Assembly: GCF_051106095.1 (NCBI RefSeq)
Contig: NC_135795.1
Span: forward strand, 317,501 to 381,500
Direction of reading: 5' to 3'
Length of the DNA stretch: 64,000 bases
Source: Pogona vitticeps
Taxonomy: Eukaryota > Chordata > Lepidosauria > Squamata > Agamidae
Shown here: in pieces, positions 35,529 to 45,000 of the stretch
How the letters are laid out: each line of letters opens with the position of its first letter
How positions within the stretch are numbered: position 1 is the first letter of the stretch
The notes under the pieces: model-generated
What the model was told of the DNA's origin: nothing
Database searches by the model: none
Seen by the model: only the letters and a program-made list of their open reading frames with translations
Made by a program: the position numbers and the translations under genes

Positions 35529-35743
35529 CAGGGCGGCCGCCGCAGCCGCAAGAGGAGGGCGGCGGAGGGAGGGCGGCGGCGGCGGCGTCTGGGTCTCCTC
35601 CTCCTCCTCCTCCTCCTGCTCTCGGGCCGGGTCTCCGCGCGGCTCCCGCTACCGCCTCGTCATCGCCGCCCCGCCGCGATCATGCAGGCGGAGAGAAGGA
35701 GGGAAGGAGGACGGCCAGGCGGCGGCGGCGGCTCCCGATGCCC

Positions 35744-35771
35744 GATGGCGGCGGCGGCGGCGGCGGCGGCA
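35744..35771 (+). repeat. GGC trinucleotide repeat upstream of USP31
   Basis: An uninterrupted GGC run (about nine units). It is GCC on the USP31 strand and, if the start lies near the YY1 site, would sit in the USP31 5' UTR. Confidence 0.85.
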
Positions 35772-35864
35772 GGAGCCGGGGCGGAGCCCGCGCGGCGGGG
35801 GACCACGCTCGAAGCCGGCGGCGCCATGGCGGGTGAGGGCAGCTCCTGCCCGACCGCCGGACCG

Positions 35865-35876
35865 GCCGCCATCTTG
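35865..35876 (-). promoter_or_regulatory. YY1-type site (CAAGATGGCGGC)
   Basis: The minus strand reads CAAGATGGCGGC, the extended YY1 consensus often placed just downstream of the start site of CpG-island genes. It lies about 340 bases upstream of the USP31 ATG and in the same orientation, so it may mark the 5' UTR start. Confidence 0.55.
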
Positions 35877-37149
35877 AGGCCTGGCACGCAGGCCGCTCCC
35901 CTCGGCCGGCCTCTCGGGGAGGGGCGGCGGCGGCGGCGGGGCCGGGGGCTCCAGGCGGGCGTCTCCCGGAGAGCCCCCTCCACGCCCAAAGCGCCTCTTT
36001 GGGCAGAACCAACGTCGCTTTTTCCGAGACCCACAGGGCTCCTCGGCTTCTTGCAGCGGAGAGTTGAGGAGGGGACCTGGTTGCCTTGCGGGGAGCTCGG
36101 AGGGGGGGAATGAAAGAAGGGACTGATTCTTGCCCCACAGAAGCGCTTTGAAGAGTGACACACACACACACACGCAGGGGCCACGTTTGTACAACCAAGA
36201 TTTCTGTAGTACCCCCACCAGAAGCCACAAAGGCTCCGGGTGCGGAAGAGGGGCTTGCCCCCATGTGGCCCGCGGGCTGCTCTGCTCAGGCCGGCCCTGG
36301 ACCCCAAAGAAGCAATGGGGCTGACACGTGCCTTCCCCACCTGCCACATCCCGACAGGTACCCACAGTCGTCGGTGCAGCAGCTGGGGCCACCCTGGTGC
36401 CAGGTCACAGCCTGTGGGCACCGCCCTCTGCCCGGGGGGGGGGGGCAGCGATGCCACCATGGCTTTTGGGCTGAGCAGCCAAGCCGTGGGCTCCCTAGAG
36501 AAGGGCTGGCCTTCTGCAAGCACCCTGAGGCACTTCATGCCCAAGGGGTCCGTCCGCAAAATGTCAAAGCATGCCATGAGACACACACACACACACACAC
36601 ACACCCCAAAGACCTAATCGGCTAGGATGGCCAGCAGGCACAAAAGGTTGTTGCCCAGCCAGGGTCCCCAGAGATGCAGCCTTCAACCTGCGGCCCCTTT
36701 TCCAGTGGGCCCCTTTGCCTGGCAGACATCCACCTCCCTGCCTTTCCTCGGGCACCCTGTCTCAGGCACTCTACACAGAGATCCTTCGGGATCCCTAAAG
36801 GGTAGGCCAGGCTGATCTGGTCCTGGGTGCAGATGGGGTCTCCTCTGACAGGTGATCTTCTCAAGGGATCTGGTGTGCCCAGGTTTCTTATAGGACAGGG
36901 CAGCTTTTTCTTATCCAGACTGCGATTGTCCTTGAGCACTGGAGTGGATCGTGTTCCAGGTGTGGGAATCGTGTCCATCCCATTCTGACATAGGTACCTT
37001 TTATTGAGGGTTTTGCCCCGTCTCTTCCCAGTTTAACCAGTCTTCCCCATTTAATTGGGAGCCAGACAAGAGAGTCTTTGGCACAGCGGGGCATCAACCA
37101 GAAACCATGGGAGATGCTCCCCCATTCATCTCAAGAGCCTCCTTGACTT

Positions 37150-37430
37150 TGGATACAGAAGAAGACATATAACTTGGGCTCAATTTACAGGAAGCCCGAG
37201 TGACTGAATAGCAGGAAAAACTTCCTGACTGTTAGAGCGGTAAGGCAGTGGAACCAATGATGTCATCGAGAGGTGGTGAGCAGGGCTCCAACCCTGGAGG
37301 CATTGGAGAGGAACTTGGAGAACCACCTGGCAGATCTCCTTTGATCTGTATTCCTGCATCGAGCAGGGGGTTGGACTGGATGGCCTTGCAGACCCCTTCC
37401 CAAGTTGACAATTCTATGAAAGAGAGAAGG
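37150..37430 (+). mobile_element. CR1-type LINE 3' end, truncated
   Basis: The sequence contains the familiar CR1-like tail: AGGAAAAACTTCCTGACTGT, then GCAGGGGGTTGGACTGGATG, GGCCTTGCAGACCCCTTCC and AATTCTATGAAAG. Only the 3' portion is present, as is usual for 5'-truncated CR1 copies. Substitutions relative to the remembered consensus suggest an old copy. Confidence 0.7.
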
Positions 37431-37494
37431 TTTTCTATGAAAGTGCGCAGAGCAGGAGCAGAGTCTTCTGAGAGCCCTCTCTGTTTGGTGACTC

Positions 37495-37592
37495 GGGTGT
37501 AAATCTCAGAACATTCAGTGGATCTCACCGTCAAGGAAATGATGCAGCTGGACTCGATGATCCCCTTTCCAGCCCTGCAGTTCTAAGATGAC
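37495..37592 (+). mobile_element. Second CR1-type 3' end
   Basis: A shorter, more diverged tail with CTGGACTCGATGATCCCCTT followed by TCCAGCCCTGCAGTTCTAAG. It repeats the motif order of the copy just upstream, so either two insertions lie in tandem or one was partly duplicated. Confidence 0.55.
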
Positions 37593-38490
37593 ATCTGGCC
37601 CTGCTCAGATGAGGAACTGCTTTGATCAAAGGGATCCTGGGTAGCCGCCTGCCCAAAGGGAGGACCACCTACTCTCTGCTTAAGGTGATTTGGAGAGCAG
37701 GTACTTTTGGCTGCTGTCCTGAATCTGCCCTTCTTCCGCTTGGTAAAATTGAGTCAAGAAGGTCTTTTAAACACATTTAAAAGCAGGCTGGCACAGTCAG
37801 TGCTGTAAGGCGCATGGTGTCGCCAGGTGGCAGTCCTGGAACATCACAGGTATGGCACCTTTTGGATGTGCGGTGGAAGCTGAAGAGCACATTTCAAAGG
37901 TGGCGGCGGGGGGGGGGGCGGAGAGAGAGCCTTTCCAGTCAGCCACCGCAAACATAGTGAAGGGCCTGAAGGATTAAGAACTCGAGGCAAATACTGTATT
38001 GCTATGGAAGGTCTGAGAGCAAGCGCCCGCGCGCACTCTTCCTTCTCCGGTCCATTCAGAAGCGAGCAATCGCACTGGAAGAATGGCCAACGTTCCTCGA
38101 TGTGATCTGAATAAATCGGGCGGAATCCGGTGCAATCCTTCTGCGTGCGCAGCGGCTCCTTGTGCAAGAAGTTATGCTGGAGCTGAGCCTGTGCAAAGGT
38201 GGCGAGGTCACCGGACCAAGCTCAGAGGGTGTCCGCTCGCTCGCGCAAAGGACCCTTGCGCTGAAGGGACGGACGGACGGACGCAGGCAACAGGGTTCAG
38301 CCAAACTGGGGGGCTCTCCTCTGGCGGGAGCGCGGCGCGGACGGCAGGGGGTGCTTCGAGAGCGCAGCGCAAAGGCAGCGCCTGTTGCAACCGGAGCCGG
38401 CAGGAGGCGTGGCGGAGGCGGGGAGTAGCGCCAGGCCGGGGGCAGGCTCGGGCGCCGTCGGAGGCTGGGCGAGCGGCTGTGGATGCCACC

Positions 38491-38514
38491 GCTGCTGCTG
38501 CTGCTGCTGCTGCT
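38491..38514 (+). repeat. CTG repeat in SCNN1G 5' region
   Basis: About eight CTG units (GCTGCTG...), a short trinucleotide run inside the CpG island and the upstream ORF. Confidence 0.85.
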
Positions 38515-38595
38515 CTCGCTTCCTCCTCCTCCTGCTCCGCGCGCTGGTCCCCGAACTCCCTCGGCGATCGCAACTGGAACCGCCTCCGCTGAGCC

Positions 38596-38647
38596 ATGCA
38601 GGACCGCCAGCCGCCCCCGCCGTCCCTGTCAGGTGCCAGCCCGGCAG
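38596..38647 (+). CDS. SCNN1G: SCNN1G exon 1, coding part (MQDRQPPPPSL)
   Basis: The ATG at 38596 (G at -3) opens MQDRQPPPPSLSGASPA, then donor CAG|GTGAGA in phase 1, which joins exon 2 in the ENaC frame. In mammals this exon is non-coding as far as I recall, so the 21-residue extension ahead of the usual start is a prediction. Its Pro-rich makeup has no known ENaC counterpart. Confidence 0.6.
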
Positions 38648-41600
38648 GTGAGAGGGTGAAGCGGGCGCGGGCGACGAGAGCGCCAAGCCGGTGCGCCGGG
38701 CTCCAGCGAGGGCGAAGGAGGGTCCGCGGGAGAGTCGCGGCTGGACGGGGCGGGCCGGGAACAGCCCGGCTCCGCGTCCTCGGCGGGGCTCCTAAAGGGA
38801 CTCCAGCGCCCGCTCTGCCCGCGGCGGTCCCGGTCCTGGCGGGGGTGATGGCTTCCTCGCCCGCCTTCCACGCCGCCGAGTCGAGCCGGCTGCCTCGCCT
38901 GCCACCTCCCGGGCCGCTTCCCCGCCCTCCGTGCCTTGCTTGCCAGCCGCCCCGGGACGTGGGGCGCCTACACCGGGTCTTGGGGCAGCGGGGCGCCCCT
39001 CGCCCTCCTTCGCGCGGCTCGCCGGCCACGGGGAACGGGGCTCTCGCCTTTCCCGAACGGCGTCCGTCGGCGCCTGGCGGAAGGGAGCCCGCTCGGCACG
39101 GGCCTTCACGGACCCCGACCGTGGAGCGCGGCGATGGTGGTGGTGGGTGTTGAACGATCGCGCGACCCCGCGGTCCCTCAAAGGGAGGGGTCCCGACCCA
39201 GGGGTCGAGCTGGTGTTTCTTGTGAGGGGGGGGCGGCGGAGCGCGCACACGCCAGCCTGGCCGCAGCGGAGAGAGTGAGGGCACCCTGTTTTTACTTCCA
39301 AGCATGTTACAGTACTGTACTTTCAGGGTGTTCTTGTGGGATCTTGTTCGCCCAATGGTGAAAGCAGCTTGACCTCCTCCCTCCTGCAATAAGCACCCTG
39401 GTCTGTTGTCCAGCCTCGGGCAGCAAAATCTCTTGGGCTGGCCCTGCTAAACATGCCCAGGACTTGGGGGGGGGGGAAGAGAGCAACTAATGCTTGCTGA
39501 GTATTCTTTATGGGGACCATTCCTCAAAAACTCCCCCCCCCCAACTGATAAGGAAATGAAAATAATGCTTGGCTCTTTTTTGTGGAGGGGGCCTTGTTTG
39601 CTATCGAGACCTGCCAGCCAGGAACCTGGGATGTCTTGGCCAGTATCCCGCTGCCCCCCCCTGCAGTCCTGGCTGCAGACTGGGAGCCTGGTGGGAGGGC
39701 TTATCAGCAGGTGGAGCCTGCAGGTGACTTACCTTGGTTCCAGATGCGATGCCAGAACTCTAGCAACGATGCCCGGTCGCTTCTTGAGGTTGTTTTCTTT
39801 TCCTAAGGGATTTTAAACTGCAGAAACGTTGGTTTTGTTTATTGGTTAGTGCTTATAACACTGTTTCAGTACTTTGCGGGAATGCGTACTCAAATGTATA
39901 TTGAACCACCCCCACCCCCACAAGGTCCTACAAAGGAGAAAGGATAAATCCATGAAATAAATAAATGAGGCTGGTTTCAGCAAGAGTCTCCGATGTCTAG
40001 TGGGGTCTGAGAGGTGCTAAACTTTCCCTGGCTTTTGCTTTGCCGTCTCTCCCCCCCCCCCCCAAGCTCCGGCCAGCCTGGCTCCAGCCAAGAAGATCAA
40101 GGCCACCATCAAGAAGACGCTGCCTGTGACAGGCCCCCAGGCCCCCACCCTGCGTGAGCTGATGCACTGGTACTGCATGAATACCAACACGCATGGCTGC
40201 CGACGCATCGTGGTCTCCCGGGGACGCCTGCGCCGGCTCCTGTGGATCCTGCTCACCCTGATAGCGGTGGGGCTGATCCTGTGGTACTGCGCGCAGCTGA
40301 TCATGAACTACTACGTGGCCTCCGTCTCGGTCACTGTGCAGTTTCACAAGCTCCCCTTCCCTGCCGTCACCATCTGCAACATCAACCCGTACAAGTGAGT
40401 GAGTGAGGGAGGGAGGGAGGGAGGGAGGGAGGGAGGGAGTGCCGCTCCCGAACCCCCTTTCCCAGGCGGGAGAGGCTGCCCTCTTCTCAGGCCACAGGGT
40501 GGGACTGGCCATAGCCAGGTCGAGACCAAGGCAGAAGGACAGAGGCGCCAGCTTCTCAAGCAGGAGAAGGGGAAGAGCAGCTGGTGGGAATGGCCCCCTT
40601 GGGGCAGAGCTTCAGAATCCCCTAGCCGGCAGGGTTGCCCCCCGTTATGGCCCAAAATTTAACTTTTGGGACCTGTAGGATCAGCTGTGCAGAACAGGAC
40701 CCACACATTCCTTCCCTCCCTCGCATGCTGCTCTGGGATCAGGATCTGTAGGCCGCTGGGAGCGGCCACGATGAATAGCATCTCTCCTTTGGAATCCTCT
40801 GTCGAAGGAGGCCGATCCGGCCTCTTGCAAGAAACCAAGGGCAGGCTTTTGCCTCCTCGCAGGTACAGCGCCATCAAGGACCACCTGGCTGAGCTGGACA
40901 AGGAGACCACGAAAGCCTTGGAGTCCTTATACAGCTTCACGGGCAGCCAGCCCCGGGAACGCCGGGAGGCAGGCAGCGAGGAGGCGGAGAAGGGCGGGTT
41001 CCTGCAACGCTTTCCCCTGCAGAGGATGGATCGCCTTCGGTCCAAGGCCACTAAAAACCTCTCTACCAGCTATAGACGCCGGAGTGAGACCGATTTCTTT
41101 CCGGGGAGTTCCAGCATGGTGAACGTCAACAACCCCGAGGACATGGTGGGCTTCGAACTGGTGAGTCCTACATCAACTCTCTCTCTCTCTCTTTCTCTGT
41201 GTGTGAGTGTTTGTGTGTGTGTGTGTCTGACAGCTTTGGGGGACCAGCAGGTGTCTCAGCATCGTCTGCCGAGAGGGTCTCCTGCTGGCCTCCCTGTGAC
41301 TGGTGCAGCCCCCCCCCTCTCCGGAGCCATGCTGCTTCCCAGCAGGCCTAACTCTGGGGAAGCTCTGCCCACCTGAGCCCCTCTTTTCCTTTCCTCTCCT
41401 CCTCCTCCTCCAGTGCGACACGAGAGACAAGAATGATTGTGCCCTTTACACATTCAGCTCCGGGGTCAGCGCCATCCAGGAGTGGTACAAGCTGCACTAC
41501 ATGAACATCATGGCTCAGATTGATGCCGAGGAGAAGGAGCGGATGAGCTACTCGGCCGATGAGCTGATCCTCAGCTGCTTCTTTGATGGCGTCTCCTGCG

Positions 41601-41994
41601 ATTCCAGGTCCGTTGGAGCATCGAGAGAAAGAGAGAGAGAGATTCTGGAGGATTGGAAGGGGAAAGGGTGTGTGTGAGGTGTTTTCCCACTCCCGAGCAG
41701 AGTTGCCAGGGAGAGTAACACAAGAGGAGCCGGCCTGATTCAGCAGGTGGCGGGCAGCACATGCAGTCCCTTGGCCATTGCCTGCGCACCTGCAAAACCT
41801 CTTGAGGCTGTGATGGAGATGACTGACCGAAACGAGAAGCGCGGCTGGTCCTGGGAAGTGGGAACGGCTCCTTTCTCAAGCATTCTTGTGAAGGCTGAGC
41901 AGATGGGGGGGGGGGGAAACGGTGATCCCTCGTTTGCATTTTGGCAAGCACCCATGTGGGCTGGAGTTGGAGAGCGGAGGAAGTTCAGAGCTTT

Positions 41995-42041
<47 letters not shown>

Positions 42042-45000
42042 GTTTGTTTTAAAATCACACCTTGAGCCCTTGTGGTTTGTGTAGGTTAGCTGAGGACACA
42101 AACTGTCTCTGAGTTCTTAGGGGAGCAAAGCTCCGAGGCAGACCAGGAGAGTCGTGCTGGGATGTGAGCACTGTTTGGGCACAAATAAGTTTGCTCAGAA
42201 GGAGGCCCTCCTGGCTGGGCTGGCCTGATCACCCAGCAAAAGAGTTTGGGATTTGGGGTTTCCAGTGCCCTTGTGTGACGAGGCACCACCCAGTAGGTTT
42301 TTCTTTGAAAGAAGCTTGAAGGGAGGTGGGCGAGCGGGCGGGCGGGCGGCCAGGACCGGCATTCCTCCAGGGCAGCAGCCCGGCCCCGAAGCGGCCGTGC
42401 CCCGCTTGGTCCCAGGGTGGACGAACAATGGAGCGATCCCACAAGCTCTCCGACCTCACAAGCAGAAGCCAAAACCACATTCCTGAAGAGCCGCCCGCTT
42501 GGGCTCCGCATCTCCTGTGCCTCCTTTGCTCTGAATACCAGCAAAGCGCGGCCAAGGCGTCCGGCTGAATGCATGCCTTGCTTTGTGTGTGTGTGTGTGG
42601 AGAGGGGGCCAGTGAAGGTGCATGCCCTCAAGAGATGGGAGCCCGCCTGAAGGGGAGGAGAGGGATGCCGGAGACGCCCCTTATATGGGGCGAGACCCGT
42701 GGTTCAGTCCAAGAGTCCCGGTACGGTCCCCTGTGAGTGGCCGTGGCGACTCTCCGGCTCCTGTCCTCTCCTGGAAGGTCTGGCCGTGGCACCGGCAGAG
42801 TCCGGACAAGACAGGCAATCGACCGGGGGTCTTGGTTTCGTCTCCCGCAGGAACTTCACTTCCTTCCATCACCCTTTGCACGGGAACTGTTACACCTTCA
42901 ACAGTGGAGAAAACGGGAAGATCCTGAGCACGTCTACAGGAGGCAGTGAAAATGGTAAGTCCCCAGCCCAGCCCCCCAGCCCCCCCAGCCCCCCCCCAGC
43001 GAGACTGTTTGAACTGAACAGACAGGGAGACCTTGGGTGGGAAAGCGCTGCTCTCGGGCGGAAAGGAAGGCAGGGGTCAGTCCCACCCACCCCCGTAGCA
43101 AAATGTTGTCCAGCTTGGGGGGGGGGGCGGTTCAGCAAAGCACTGGGAGTGTGGGACTCCACCAGTGAATGCCAAAAGAATTACCGGGAGAAGGCAGCCT
43201 GCAGCCGCTCCAAGCCCTTAAATCCAAGTGTCGGCCATCAAATTCAGCGTCAGCCGCACTTCGGCACCAGAGTCCTCAACGCGAGCATGGCTTCTTGTGC
43301 TTCCGGAGGGGCCCGCATGGCCTGGCACAAGACTCGCACCCAGAGGGCTGCATTGCATGTGATGAGGTTGCTTTTTCACCGGGGACCACTTAAAAGGGAT
43401 GCACGGATCCCTTCTTCATCTGATTTGGTGCTGTGGGTTTTTGCTCCGTTTTTGCTCCGTTCTCAGTTTGCTTTGGGATTTTTCTTGCTTGAATTGTTCG
43501 ATCATTTATTCCGTCAGCTTTTTTAAAATGCCAGCGCACGGCAGCGGGTGGCTGTCTTGGTGGCTGAGCGCTGCTGAAGGCGGCCTAGCCTGAGCCCAAG
43601 GTGCAAAGGTCCCGGCGCCCTTTGCTGCTGCGTGTTCCTGTGGCCTAATCCTGTGCCACCTTTCCCGTCCAGGGCTGCAGGTGGTCCTGTACATAGACGA
43701 GGCAGACTACAACCCCTTCTTGGTCACGGCGACTGGGGCCAAGATCGTGGTCCACGGTCAGGATGAGTATCCCTTCATCGAGGACATCGGCACGGAGATT
43801 GAGACGGCGACGGCCACCTCCATTGGGATGCACTTTGTGAGTGGCCCCCCTCCGGTTGCCTCCCCCCCGCTTCCCTTCTGGGTGTTCAGCAAGGGGCCAC
43901 GGAGCCCTCTGAATACCGAGGCAGGTGCCTCTGCCCCCCCCGCCCCTGAGGGCCACCAAGCTCCAGACAGAGACACCCATAATGGCCACCCACCCATGGC
44001 CTCCATCCCACCCACCGGCAACCTCCTCTCCCTCTCCCTCTTGCAGACGACGTCCCGCCGGCTCAGCAAGCCTTACAGCAACTGCACGGAGGACGGCTCA
44101 GACGTCCCCGTGGAGAACCTCTACAACAAGAACTACTCGTTGCAGGTGAGACGCCCAGGTGGTCGTCCCGGTCAGTGGGCTCAGGCGAGGGGTGGAGGCT
44201 GCAGCGGGCAAAGGCCGCCAGGCAGGTCTGGCCAGCCGATCGGAACTGGACACCCTCTGAAGCTCACTGGGCTACTGGGTCCTGGGCCAGACCCTCCTGC
44301 CTTCAGCCAGGAGGAGCCCCCAGGATGTTCTGTCGCAGCCCCAGCCATCCTGCTGCTGGGAAAAATCTTCCCTGGTCTCTCTCAGGAGATACTTGGCATG
44401 GGGATGCCAGGGGCTGGCACCCCTAAGCCCCAGGGGTGCTCCATAGCCAGCGCTTGGTTTTAGAGGCATTAATAATGCCCCTCCGCCAAGTGCTCATCGT
44501 GAGTGCACTGCAGAGACCAGCCTCTGTGCGGAAGGCAGGCTTTTGCCCCCGAGGAGAACTCTGCTGTGGCTACTGGGCTGGGCACCCAGTTGGGCTCAAT
44601 GGCTAGCAGGCGATCCGTCCCTCCTGGCCGTGGGATTGAACAGCGCCTTGCTTTCTCCCTGGCAGATCTGCCTGCACTCCTGCTTCCAGAAATCCATGGT
44701 GAAAACCTGCGGCTGCGCACAGTACACCCAACCCCTGCCGGCTGGGGCCGAGTTCTGTAACTACAAAAAATACCCGAACTGGAGTAAGTTCCCCTCAGAG
44801 GCGAGCTGCCTCGGCCCCCTTCTGCTCCCCCTCCAGGCCTGGGCAGAGAGTCCCCCCCCCCCCCGAGCTCAAGGAGGAAAGCATCAGGACAGAGAGGGCG
44901 GGCTTTCTCCCCTAAATGCTCGGCCTCTAAATGGCTTCCTGCATCCCAGCTCTGGAGAGCCCCAGCCCGGGAGCAAGGCCACCTCGGGCAGAGGGGGGGG

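Larger units (their letters stand above)
34650..36000. promoter_or_regulatory. USP31 CpG island / promoter
   Basis: Extremely GC- and CpG-rich sequence spans USP31 exon 1 and about 470 bases upstream. It holds a GGC/GCC repeat at 35744-35771 and dense GGAGG/GC boxes. No TATA box is evident. Transcription probably starts at several sites between 35530 and 35880 on the minus strand; the exact start cannot be read. Confidence 0.75.
36001..38030. other. Intergenic spacer between USP31 and SCNN1G
   Basis: The two genes diverge, with start codons about 3.07 kb apart. The spacer holds (CA)n tracts at 36158-36175 and 36581-36604, CR1-like 3' ends at 37150-37590, and unassigned sequence. No exon is supported. 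Confidence 0.7.
38483..38647 (+). other. Overlapping upstream ORF in SCNN1G exon 1
   Basis: The ATG at 38483 (G at -3) opens a frame that starts MPPLLLLLLLLSLPPPPAP from a CTG repeat and overlaps the SCNN1G start in another frame. Across the exon 1/exon 2 junction it continues to TGA at 40127-40129, about 75 codons in all. If transcription starts upstream of it, it would limit use of the 38596 start. It resembles a signal peptide only because of the CTG run. Confidence 0.5.
38030..39240. promoter_or_regulatory. SCNN1G CpG island / promoter
   Basis: A CpG-dense block surrounds the first SCNN1G exon, with GC boxes such as GGAGGCGGGGAGTAG near 38410 and GGGGCGGGCC near 38748. No TATA box is obvious. 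I did not find a clear steroid-receptor palindrome, although the gene is steroid-regulated in mammals. Confidence 0.65.

Noticed and set aside
34659-36113. 484-codon plus-strand frame over the USP31 promoter and exon 1
   Set aside because: Antisense of the Pro/Ala-rich USP31 exon 1 and CpG island; Gly/Ala/Arg low-complexity only.
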